Shown piece by piece: positions 8,555-16,025 of a DNA stretch of 64,000 bases (position 1 is its first letter; each line of letters starts with the position of its first letter). The stretch is from Pseudomonadota bacterium (GTDB lineage Bacteria; Verrucomicrobiota; Verrucomicrobiia; Limisphaerales; SXTU01), in contig RFVF01000010.1 of NCBI GenBank assembly GCA_009922615.1, forward strand, positions 24,612 through 88,611, in the 5' to 3' direction. Under the pieces are notes generated by a model that worked only from the letters and a program-made list of their open reading frames with translations, did no database searches and was not told where the DNA came from. Made by a program: the position numbers and the translations under genes.

Positions 8555-10136
8555 CTCGCTCTGGACCGCGTCAAGCGTGCCCGCGTGGCTGCGCTTTTCT
8601 CACGCGCTTCACCAGCCGGGCGTGGCACAGCGCACACTTCTTCTGCGGCAACTACACAAGAACGCAGACACTGCCTTCGGAAAAGCGCACGGCTTTGCGG
8701 AGATCACCGGCTACGAGGAATTCACTCGGCGCGTTCCACTCGCGGATTACGACGTGTTCCAGCCTTGGATTGAGCGCATCCGTCAAGGTGAAGCGAACGT
8801 GCTGACTCGCGACGCAGTCACGCATCTGATACCCACCAGCGGCTCGACAAGCGCGCGAAAGCTCATCCCGTTCACCGCCGGATTGCAGTCCGAGTTTAAC
8901 GCGGCCATCGGACCGTGGCTCGTAGACCTCGCGCGTCACCATCCAAGTGTGCTAGGTGGTGCAGCATATTGGTCCGTGTCGCCCGCGTTACTGCCCGCCG
9001 TGCCTGAGGAATCCGCCGTGCCCATCGGTTTTGACAGCGACGCGGCCTATCTGGGCGGCGCACGGCAGCATTTGGTGGAGGCCGTGCTCGCCGTCCCCGC
9101 TGAAACCCAACAACTCACCACGCTCGACTCATGGCGTTACGTGACATTGCTGGGCCTGCTGCGCCGGCGTGACCTGCGCCTCATCTCCATCTGGCATCCG
9201 TCCTTCCTTGGGCTCCTATTAGACGCCTTGCCGGGGTTTTGGGACGACCTGCTGCATGACGTGGCAGCCGGAACGTGCCGCCACGCCGGCGAATTTCCCA
9301 GCGCCGCGCGCTGGCGCGGTCAGGCGGCGGCGCAACCGGCGCGCGCCGTAGAACTGGCTCGCCTGAACCCCCATTTTCCCGCGCGATTTTGGCCTGAACT
9401 GTGCGTCATCAGTTGCTGGGGGGACGCGGCAGCCACGCTGGCGCTACCGGATTTGCAGCGACGTTTTCCGCACATACCCATTCAGCCGAAGGGCCTGCTC
9501 GCCACCGAGGCTTTCGTCAGCTTGCCCCTCGCGAACCAGCACCCGCTGGCTGTCATGTCGCACTTCTTCGAGTTTCTGGACGACTCTGGCAGTGTCCTTC
9601 TCGCGGATGAACTACGAGCGGATGCCGAATATGAGCCAGTCGTCACCACCGCTGGTGGCCTGTGCCGATATCGTTTGGGGGACCGCGTGCGGGTGACGGG
9701 CCATGTGCGGCGCACGCCATCGCTGCGATTCCTCGGCCGCACCAGCAACGTATCCGACCTGTTTGGCGAAAAAATTTCTGAAGCCTTCGTGGTTGAGGCT
9801 TTGCGCGAAGCCTTCTCTGGCGTTGACGCCGCCCCGGCTTATTGCCAGCTGGCTCCGGAGCCATCCGAAGGGGGCTGGCGCTACACGCTTTTCGTTGAGT
9901 GCGAACCACGAGTTGAATGGGAGGAATCACTAGACCGTGCCCTTCACCGCAACCCTCACTATGCCTGCTGTCGCAAGCTGGGCCAGTTGCTACCGCCGAA
10001 TGTGGTGAAGGCAACCGGCCAATCCAGCACGACTCGGCTTCTGGCGAAAACCTCGCCGGGCACACCGATCGGAGCCATCAAGCCAGCCACACTGTCCGGC
10101 CACTGCACGTGGAAGCGAACGCCGCCCGAATGTTAG
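8529..10136 (+). CDS. GH3-family (auxin-responsive promoter family) acyl-adenylating enzyme
   Basis: A 535-residue protein with the GH3 layout: N-terminal helix LLRQLHKNADTAFGKAHGF, ATP-binding motif PTSGSTSARKLIPFT near 98-112, a central DDLLHDVAAG region, and the late GLCRYRLGDRVRVTG and FLGRTSNVSDLFGEKISE motifs that bind AMP. Plant GH3 enzymes adenylate a carboxylate and pass it to an amino acid. Bacterial members are found in lipid and natural-product loci and are poorly studied. As the last gene of the operon it could activate the acid made upstream and ligate it to an amine or carrier. The 3' end abuts integrase-derived sequence, so the last residues may be altered. Confidence 0.85.
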   Translation: MNLAATLANSLWTASSVPAWLRFSHALHQPGVAQRTLLLRQLHKNADTAFGKAHGFAEITGYEEFTRRVPLADYDVFQPWIERIRQGEANVLTRDAVTHLIPTSGSTSARKLIPFTAGLQSEFNAAIGPWLVDLARHHPSVLGGAAYWSVSPALLPAVPEESAVPIGFDSDAAYLGGARQHLVEAVLAVPAETQQLTTLDSWRYVTLLGLLRRRDLRLISIWHPSFLGLLLDALPGFWDDLLHDVAAGTCRHAGEFPSAARWRGQAAAQPARAVELARLNPHFPARFWPELCVISCWGDAAATLALPDLQRRFPHIPIQPKGLLATEAFVSLPLANQHPLAVMSHFFEFLDDSGSVLLADELRADAEYEPVVTTAGGLCRYRLGDRVRVTGHVRRTPSLRFLGRTSNVSDLFGEKISEAFVVEALREAFSGVDAAPAYCQLAPEPSEGGWRYTLFVECEPRVEWEESLDRALHRNPHYACCRKLGQLLPPNVVKATGQSSTTRLLAKTSPGTPIGAIKPATLSGHCTWKRTPPEC

Positions 10137-10159
10137 GCGACGAATTCCAGCTTGGAACG

Positions 10160-10345
10160 ATCCACTGGTGAGCGGAAACTCCACCGGCACCAGCGTGGGC
10201 GTGGGCGGACTCTGCGAGTGGGCCTGACCCTGGCCCTCCCAATCATCCAGCGAGGCCACCGTGACCTCCGCATGCTTCGCATAGGCCTGATGCACCGCCT
10301 TGGAGTTGTGTCCCAGCGCCTGCTGTGCGAACCGCCCCGCCCACG
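10160..10345 (-). pseudogene. Remnant of a tyrosine recombinase/integrase C-terminus
   Basis: On the minus strand positions 10331 to 10239 translate to FAQQALGHNSKAVHQAYAKH followed by AEVTVASLDDW. This matches the end of tyrosine recombinases (the LGH box and the catalytic Tyr about ten residues later, here the Y of AYAKHA). Nothing upstream resembles the rest of the catalytic domain: the Arg and first His regions are missing, and the frame enters the 3' end of the GH3 gene antisense. It is therefore a 30-60 codon fragment, a scar of a former integrated element. The two arms of a 29-bp inverted repeat flank the fragment. Confidence 0.6.
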
Positions 10346-10365
10346 CCCACGCTGGTGCCGGTGGA
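10180..10365. repeat. 29-bp perfect inverted repeat around the integrase remnant
   Basis: Arm one is 10180-10208 and begins TCCACCGGCACCAGCGTGGG. Arm two is its exact reverse complement at 10337-10365. The 128-bp spacer carries the LGH-to-Tyr part of the integrase remnant. The arms could fold as a long hairpin, allow inversion of the spacer, or mark two head-to-head copies of the same integrase tail. Confidence 0.85.
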
Positions 10366-10456
10366 CTTTCGCTTCGCAGAGGTGGCAGGCCGCAATCGCA
10401 CTGAGAGCGCCGGGGCAGAGCAAGGCTACTTCCCGTCCAGCCGCTTCACTGGCTCA

Positions 10457-13276
10457 CTACTTCCCCGCCGGCTTCGGCCTCGCGTCGTATTCCCGCCAGA
10501 AGTCCTCGGCGGTTTGTTTGGGGTGAGGATAGCCTGTAGCGGGTGCGAAAACCGGACTCCCTCCTCCTCCCACAGGAACCGGGGAAAGACGTTTCAGCTT
10601 GGGCAGATGGCGCAAGACGGACACATCCTTCACATTCCCGGGAAGTATGATCTCCTCCAAGCTGGTGCACTCCGTGAGTAGACTCAGATCAACGATTTTC
10701 GTGTTGTCCAAACGGAGCCATTTCAGAGGCATTTTCGCCACCGGTTTCAGGTCTGAAACCGGAGTCTTGGTGGCCTCGATAAATTCCAGTTGAGCGCTCC
10801 GGCTTAGGGGACTCAGGTCCCTTATGCCGGTTTCATTAATGGCCAGCAGCTTCAGTGGCGCACCAGCCAAGGCGGCGAGGCTGGTGATCGCAGGTCCGCT
10901 GCAGCTGAACTTTGTAAGTGGCAGGCCGGCGAGCGGCCCAAGGTCCGAGACAGACGCATGCCTGAGTTCGAGTCTTTCCAGATGCTTGCATTGGGCGAGG
11001 GGAGTCAGGTCGCGGACGCGGGTGGAGCCCCATAAGTTAAGCTCCTCCAAAGGCATCCCCGCCAACGGGCTGAGGTCGCCGACTTCAGTGTTCAGAAGTG
11101 AGAGCGATTTCAGCTTCATTCCTCGGAGCGGGGCAATGTCGGCCAACGGCGATCTGGGATCGTGGTCATGGCCCTGGACAACCAAGCGCTCCAAGGGCAC
11201 CCCGCGCAGGGGCGTCAGGTCGGATACCTTGGTGAGTATGAAAGACAATTCTCTGAGCGGCAATCCCGCAAGCGTGCTGAGGTCGGTGATGGGGCTCTCA
11301 TTGAAGCTGAGCACGGTGACGGGGAGACCCTTGAGCACCGAGAAATCGGCCATCGTTGCTCCCCCAAAATCGATCCTGAAAGTTCCATCGGGAAGGGCTT
11401 CGACCCGGTTGTCCCGCCAGCCCTGCTGCTTCCGAACGTCGCGGAGGCGGCTCAAGATGGCGGTGCGGGTGGCCGCAATGTCCGGGTCGAGCAGGGCGGC
11501 CAGCGGAGCGGCTTCGAGCACGCGCTTTTGTGCTCGCAGGGCGGCGAGAAGCTGGAGTTTTTGATCGCGCTTCAGTTCCGCGCCGCCGCTTTCCCGCAGC
11601 AGTTTGTCGCACAGGGCAAGATTGGCCTTCGCGGCTTCGTCCGTCGGCCGCAGGGCGAGCACCCGGCGGTAGTCTTCCGCCGCCTCCGTGAGTTGCTCGG
11701 CCGACTGCCGCAGGTGCGCGCGCCGGAGGCGATAGTCCGCTGCCGCTTCGTCGAGCTGGATGGCGTAGCCGAGCTTTTCGAGAGCCGCATCGCGCTTGCC
11801 GTCGGCGAAATCAACCTGCGCCTGGGTGTAAAAGACCGGAGCCGTGCGACGGAGGTCTGCGAGCGTGGTGTTGGCCCTTAGCTCGTTGGCTTTGGCCACC
11901 CGTTCAGCCTCAGCGGCCCGCGCAGCAGCTTCCTGCGCAGCCCGCTTCTCAGCGTTCACTTTGAAGAGGAAGCCGATGGTAAGCAGCACGATCAGGGAGG
12001 CAGCAGCCGTCAAGGCCTTGTGCCGGTGGATGAACAGCCGCACCAAGGTCAGCGCATTGGCGTTCTCCGCACTCGTCGCAAACCCGCCTTGATACGCCAC
12101 GATGTCGCGCGTGAACTCCGCGACGGATTGGTAACGCTGCGCCTTGTCCCGTGTCAGCGCCTTCATCGTCACGGCCGAGAGCGCGGCGGGCACCTTCCCC
12201 TCCGGACAGTGCGGCAGCGGATGAATCTTGCGTGGCTCGGTCATCGCACCGGTCGCTCTGGGCTTGGCCTGCGTGGTGGAACTGGGCGCGTTGAAGGCCG
12301 TGGGCGGCGCGATGGTCCCGCTGCGCACCTTGGACAAAATCTCCTCCAGCGAATCGCCTTCCACCGGTGGGCGCAGTGTGAGCAGCGCGTAGAGGATGCC
12401 GCCCAAGGAGAAGATGTCCGAACGGCCGTCCAGCTCGGCAATCTTGCCCTCCGCCTGCTCGGGGGACATGAAGTGCGGCGTGCCCATCACCGCGCCTTCC
12501 AGCGTGGCAAAGGCACCGCTTGGCCTGGCGGGTTCGGGGTCTTGTGAACCGAATGTGAGCTTGTGTGCCGAGGCATTGCCGGTGCCGACGGCCATGGTGG
12601 CGTCGTCCGCGGCCGATGAACCAGCGACGAGCGTGGCGTCGGCTTCGGCACTCTGGTCGGCGACCAAGGTGGCTTGGTCCTCGGCAGCAGGTGAGTTAAG
12701 CGGCAGCGTGCCCGTCGGCCCGGTCTGGCCCAGTTGGCCGCGCAGGGGCAAGGTCTTGGCCGCTTCCTCCGCTGCCGCGCTGCCGGGCAGGAGCTTGGCC
12801 AGGCCCCAGTCCATCACCAGCACTTCGCCGAACTCGCCCACCATGATGTTCTGCGGCTTCAGGTCCCGGTGGATGATCCCGCGCGAATGTGCGAAGGCCA
12901 CGGCGTCGCAGACTTTCTGGAAGATGGTCAGCAGGGCGTTGAGCGGATACTTGGCCAGGGTCTCCTGGTCCCCGGCCTTCAGCTTGCCGATGACGTCGTG
13001 CAGGGTGACACCCACGACGAGCTTCATGGTGTAGAAGAGCCGGCCTTGCTCATCGGTGCCCACGTCATGGACGGGAACAATGTTCGGATGCGCTAGCTGC
13101 CCGAGCACGCGGGCTTCTTGCAGGAAGCGCTGCTGTTCCTCCTCGGGGGCGTTGCGCCGGAGCATGACTTTCATGGCCACGCTGCGGCCCAGCTTCTGGT
13201 CGCGGGCATCCAGCACTGCGCCCATGCCACCCCGCGCGATCTCACGGCCGGGGCGATAGGCGAAAGCGGGGGTCAT
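10457..13276 (-). CDS. Transmembrane Ser/Thr protein kinase with C-terminal leucine-rich repeats
   Basis: A 939-residue protein. Kinase motifs: glycine loop at 10-21 (GREIARGGMGAV), ATP-binding Lys36 (VAMK), catalytic HRDLKPQN at 136-143 and DWG at 156-158 in place of DFG. Between DWG and the APE-like MSPEQ (270-274) lies an unusually long, low-complexity insertion of about 95 residues rich in Ala, Asp and Thr. A single membrane segment (about 421-439) is followed by an Ala/Glu-rich coiled coil and TPR-like helices. From about 640 to 920 come repeated LxxLxxLPLxxLxLxxTxVxDLSPL units, a leucine-rich solenoid predicted outside the cytoplasm. This is a PknB-type one-component receptor. It is divergent from nothing and stands 120 bp after a secreted-protein gene on the same strand. 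Ligand unknown. Confidence 0.92.
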   Translation of the reverse strand: MTPAFAYRPGREIARGGMGAVLDARDQKLGRSVAMKVMLRRNAPEEEQQRFLQEARVLGQLAHPNIVPVHDVGTDEQGRLFYTMKLVVGVTLHDVIGKLKAGDQETLAKYPLNALLTIFQKVCDAVAFAHSRGIIHRDLKPQNIMVGEFGEVLVMDWGLAKLLPGSAAAEEAAKTLPLRGQLGQTGPTGTLPLNSPAAEDQATLVADQSAEADATLVAGSSAADDATMAVGTGNASAHKLTFGSQDPEPARPSGAFATLEGAVMGTPHFMSPEQAEGKIAELDGRSDIFSLGGILYALLTLRPPVEGDSLEEILSKVRSGTIAPPTAFNAPSSTTQAKPRATGAMTEPRKIHPLPHCPEGKVPAALSAVTMKALTRDKAQRYQSVAEFTRDIVAYQGGFATSAENANALTLVRLFIHRHKALTAAASLIVLLTIGFLFKVNAEKRAAQEAAARAAEAERVAKANELRANTTLADLRRTAPVFYTQAQVDFADGKRDAALEKLGYAIQLDEAAADYRLRRAHLRQSAEQLTEAAEDYRRVLALRPTDEAAKANLALCDKLLRESGGAELKRDQKLQLLAALRAQKRVLEAAPLAALLDPDIAATRTAILSRLRDVRKQQGWRDNRVEALPDGTFRIDFGGATMADFSVLKGLPVTVLSFNESPITDLSTLAGLPLRELSFILTKVSDLTPLRGVPLERLVVQGHDHDPRSPLADIAPLRGMKLKSLSLLNTEVGDLSPLAGMPLEELNLWGSTRVRDLTPLAQCKHLERLELRHASVSDLGPLAGLPLTKFSCSGPAITSLAALAGAPLKLLAINETGIRDLSPLSRSAQLEFIEATKTPVSDLKPVAKMPLKWLRLDNTKIVDLSLLTECTSLEEIILPGNVKDVSVLRHLPKLKRLSPVPVGGGGSPVFAPATGYPHPKQTAEDFWREYDARPKPAGK

Positions 13277-13396
13277 GTGTTGCGCCGCAGGTTAGCGCAA
13301 TCTCACTGCCCGTCCAGCCGCTTCAACTTTTTCGGGGGGATGTTCTTCACCCGGGCGACGCAGCTTTAGCGCAGCGTCCGGAATGACCGGAAAAGC

Positions 13397-14134
13397 TCAA
13401 CGGTAGGGCTCGCAACTGATCGTATTCGAGAGTTTGAAGCCTGAGAGCTTCACGTTCGTGCCCACTTCCCCATCCAGAAATCCGCCTTTGAACGTAACCG
13501 TGGCGGCGGCAGTGTCGTGGACATACTTGCCGCCCTCTTTACCCTCCAGATTCGTGTAGGTGCCGTCGGCTTTTAAGACAAATCCCAACCCGATGAGCAA
13601 CTGGCCCCCAGTGCCATAGCTGGCCCACTCTCCCATCGGCAGTTTGACTACTTTGGCAGGGCTTGCCCCGGTAGGCGCGGGAGCCGGCTTGTTGGCGGCA
13701 GGCTTCCCCGGCAGCGAATTGACCGGAATCGCACTGACCCCCTCAGCGGGGTTGGCTTTGGAGACGGATTTGGGCGGTGTGAGCGGGCCTTCCACTTTCC
13801 AGCCACCAAAGTCATCCTCGGACAGGATGAACCTTTCGTCCTCGAAAGTTCCCACCGTCGTCTGGCCGTAGTATTTGTTGGCCGGAAAGCCCGTGCCGTA
13901 GTCATGCACCTGCGCGGTTACTAGAAAGGGATATGCGCCGGACTTGGGCGTCCCCGCTTTCACGCTTTGAAACAGCACAGTGCGTTCCTTCGCCCAATCC
14001 GGCTTCAATTTTTGCAGCCGGGCGACCAAGACAGCTTGAAACTGCTCGACGGTGGGTGCGGATTGAGCAGGGGCTGAAACGGCGCACACGAGGGCTAGAG
14101 TCATCAGTGCCCCGGCTAAAATGGATTTATGCAT
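13397..14134 (-). CDS. Secreted protein of unknown function
   Basis: A 245-residue protein with a clear signal peptide (KSILAGALMTLALVCAVSAPAQS). Two ordered parts, about 27-120 (VEQFQAVLVARLQKLKPDW, YGQTTVGTFEDERFILSEDD) and 170-245 (GEWASYGTGGQLLIGLGF, KADGTYTNLEGKEGGKY), are joined by an Ala/Pro-rich linker. The second part has the look of a small beta barrel where a value is plotted against a default (LGFVLKADGTYTNLEG), often seen in secreted PVC proteins. No family is recognised. It lies just upstream of the kinase gene on the same strand, so it could be cotranscribed and be a partner of the kinase's external repeats; that is speculation. Confidence 0.75.
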   Translation of the reverse strand: MHKSILAGALMTLALVCAVSAPAQSAPTVEQFQAVLVARLQKLKPDWAKERTVLFQSVKAGTPKSGAYPFLVTAQVHDYGTGFPANKYYGQTTVGTFEDERFILSEDDFGGWKVEGPLTPPKSVSKANPAEGVSAIPVNSLPGKPAANKPAPAPTGASPAKVVKLPMGEWASYGTGGQLLIGLGFVLKADGTYTNLEGKEGGKYVHDTAAATVTFKGGFLDGEVGTNVKLSGFKLSNTISCEPYR

Positions 14135-14250
14135 GGGTGTAAAGCATCAGAGGTTGGTCGACCGAAGATATTTAGCTGCCCCCCGGCATTTATGCAAACC
14201 TCTCGGCAATCAGGCGACCCGTTTTGGGCAATAACGCAAACTCAGCGAAC

Positions 14251-14744
14251 TGTAAACGCCGGTTGAAAAATGAGACAGGTCACGAGTTTGATATGGCGGT
14301 CGGAAATTGCAGCAGCCTGATCAACGATGAAGCATGTATCGCACTATGGAAGACTGAGCCGAGATACGAAAGTGCGTGATCGTGAGCAAGGTGAGTAAGC
14401 GGGAGATTCTCCGGGAGACGGGATGCACTGGAAGACGCTCCAGAAGATGCTCATGCATCCGGAGCCACCGGGTTACAGACAGCGTAAACTTCGGCCCCAG
14501 CAGAAGCTTGCGCTATACCAGGAGCGGTTGGAACAGATCATGAAGTAGGACCAGTTGCTGCGGCGCAAGCAGCGGCACACTGCCAAACGCATTTGGGAGC
14601 GGCTTAAAGAGGCTGGTTTCAAGGGCGGTTACATGGTGGTGCAGGAGGTGGTGCGGGAACTGACACAGCGCAACCAGGAAGTGTTCGTGCCGCTGGTGCA
14701 CCCGCCGAGCGAGGCGCAGATGGATTACGGCACGCTTTTTTAGG
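14251..14744 (+). mobile_element. Decayed IS21-family insertion sequence (left part only)
   Basis: A terminus-like sequence TGTAAACGCCGGTTGAAAAA begins at 14251, in the form I associate with IS21-type ends. It is followed by a broken istA frame. The helper gene istB and a matching right end are not seen before the desaturase gene at 15072, so the copy has lost its 3' part and cannot move by itself. The exact right border cannot be set by eye. Confidence 0.65.
14327..14744 (+). pseudogene. istA: Broken IS21 transposase gene istA
   Basis: The frame opens with MKHVSHYGRLSRDTKVRDRE at 14327, shifts near 14390 to VSKREILRETG, and shifts again near 14420 to MHWKTLQKMLMHPEPPGYR. It then meets a TAG near 14548 and continues as DQLLRRKQRHTAKRIWERLK until a stop at 14742-14744 just after MDYGTLF. 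In an intact IstA the MDYG segment begins the DDE catalytic core (first Asp), so the whole catalytic domain is gone. At least two frameshifts and one stop show long decay. Confidence 0.75.
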
Positions 14745-15071
14745 CCTCTAGTGCCGTCGGGATGCACTTTGAGAATGGTTCAGTCCAAGGCTGCGCACTC
14801 AATCCTGATCCCTAGGATTTGCCTTTGTCGCAGCCGGATGAATATTCGATCTAGCACCCCGCTAAGCTTCAGTTGTTCATCCGGGTGTGGATGGCGTGCC
14901 AGTTGCCAACATTCCTTGGTTTATCTGCGCTATTTGCAGCCATGTTCGGCCACATGCAGCAGGGCCGTGCGCAAGTCTCAGACTAGTCGTCCCCCCCCCC
15001 GATTTACGAAGGTTTTACAAACCGAAGTTTGACCCACCGCCGCGAATTTGCTTCGCTCGAATCACGTTGGC
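14745..15071. other. Gene-free stretch between IS remnant and desaturase
   Basis: No frame here looks coding. It probably contains further decayed insertion-sequence DNA in its first part. It has a run of ten C at 14991-15000, and the promoter region of the lipid operon in the last 70 bases. I could not identify clear -35/-10 elements. Confidence 0.5.
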
Positions 15072-16025
15072 ATGAGTTCACTTCGATCTTCCCTCGCTGC
15101 GGTCGTGCAATGGTTCGATTCGGACTACGGCAGCCAGCGCCTCGTCATGCCCCACGCCCAGCCTGACAAGGTGGACGTGGGCCGTAGTTTTGCCTTCGTC
15201 TTCCTGCACGCCATGTGCCTAGGCGTGCTGTGGGTCGGCTGGAGCTGGACCGCTGTGACCGTGGCCGTCGCACTCTACTTCGTGCGAATGTTCGCGATCA
15301 CCGGCTTTTACCACCGCTACTTTTCGCATCGGAGCTTCCAGACCTCGCGGTTTATGCAGTTCCTGTTTGCAGTGCTCGGCACCTCCGCCATCCAACGCGG
15401 CCCACTTTGGTGGGCGGCACATCATCGGCACCACCATCAGCATTCGGACGAAGAAGCGGATACGCATTCACCGAAGCAGCACGGTTTCTGGTGGGCGCAC
15501 ATGGGCTGGATCACCAACGCCCGCAACTTCCCCACCGACTATAGCCGTATCAAAGACTTCGCAAAGTATCCCGAACTCGTCTTTCTCAATCGCTTCGACG
15601 CGCTCGTGCCGCTGCTGCTCGGCGTGGCGCTCTACGGCACTGGCGCGTGGTTGGAACGCGCGCGCCCCGAGCTCGGCACTTCCGGCGGGCAACTCCTGAT
15701 CTGGGGGTTCATCAGCACCGTCGTTCTCTTTCATTGCACGTGCTTCATCAACTCCCTTGCACATGTCTTTGGCCGCCGCCGCTTCGTCACCAGCGACACC
15801 AGCCGCAACAGTTTGTTGTTAGCCTTGCTCACCCTCGGCGAGGGCTGGCACAACAACCATCACCACTACATGCACTCCACTCGCCAAGGCTTCTACTGGT
15901 GGGAAATCGATTTCACCTATTACGGCCTCAAGGTGCTCTCGTGGACTGGGCTGATTTGGAATCTACGCCCCGTGCCGGACGAGGTGCTGAAGGCAGGGCG
16001 GAATAAGATCGGCACGCAAGCCTAA
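15072..16025 (+). CDS. Acyl-CoA/acyl-lipid delta-9-type desaturase
   Basis: A 317-residue membrane protein from ATG 15072. The three histidine boxes of the stearoyl-CoA desaturase group are intact: HRYFSH at 81-86, HHRHH at 117-121 and HNNHHH at 260-265. Hydrophobic pairs lie between them. WWAHMGWITNARNFPTDYSRIKD is typical of the family (the WxHxxW segment and the cytosolic loop). The enzyme introduces a cis double bond in a saturated acyl chain using O2. That double bond is the substrate for cyclopropane-type methyltransferases, two of which are in the same operon. The next gene starts within the stop codon (TAATG). Confidence 0.93.
   Translation: MSSLRSSLAAVVQWFDSDYGSQRLVMPHAQPDKVDVGRSFAFVFLHAMCLGVLWVGWSWTAVTVAVALYFVRMFAITGFYHRYFSHRSFQTSRFMQFLFAVLGTSAIQRGPLWWAAHHRHHHQHSDEEADTHSPKQHGFWWAHMGWITNARNFPTDYSRIKDFAKYPELVFLNRFDALVPLLLGVALYGTGAWLERARPELGTSGGQLLIWGFISTVVLFHCTCFINSLAHVFGRRRFVTSDTSRNSLLLALLTLGEGWHNNHHHYMHSTRQGFYWWEIDFTYYGLKVLSWTGLIWNLRPVPDEVLKAGRNKIGTQA

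Noticed and set aside
14991..15000. Run of ten C, and runs of eight G at 42511 and about nine C at 40350, as phase-variation tracts
   Set aside because: All are in non-coding DNA and not placed between -35 and -10 boxes that I can recognise, so there is no support for switching. They may also be sequencing artefacts.
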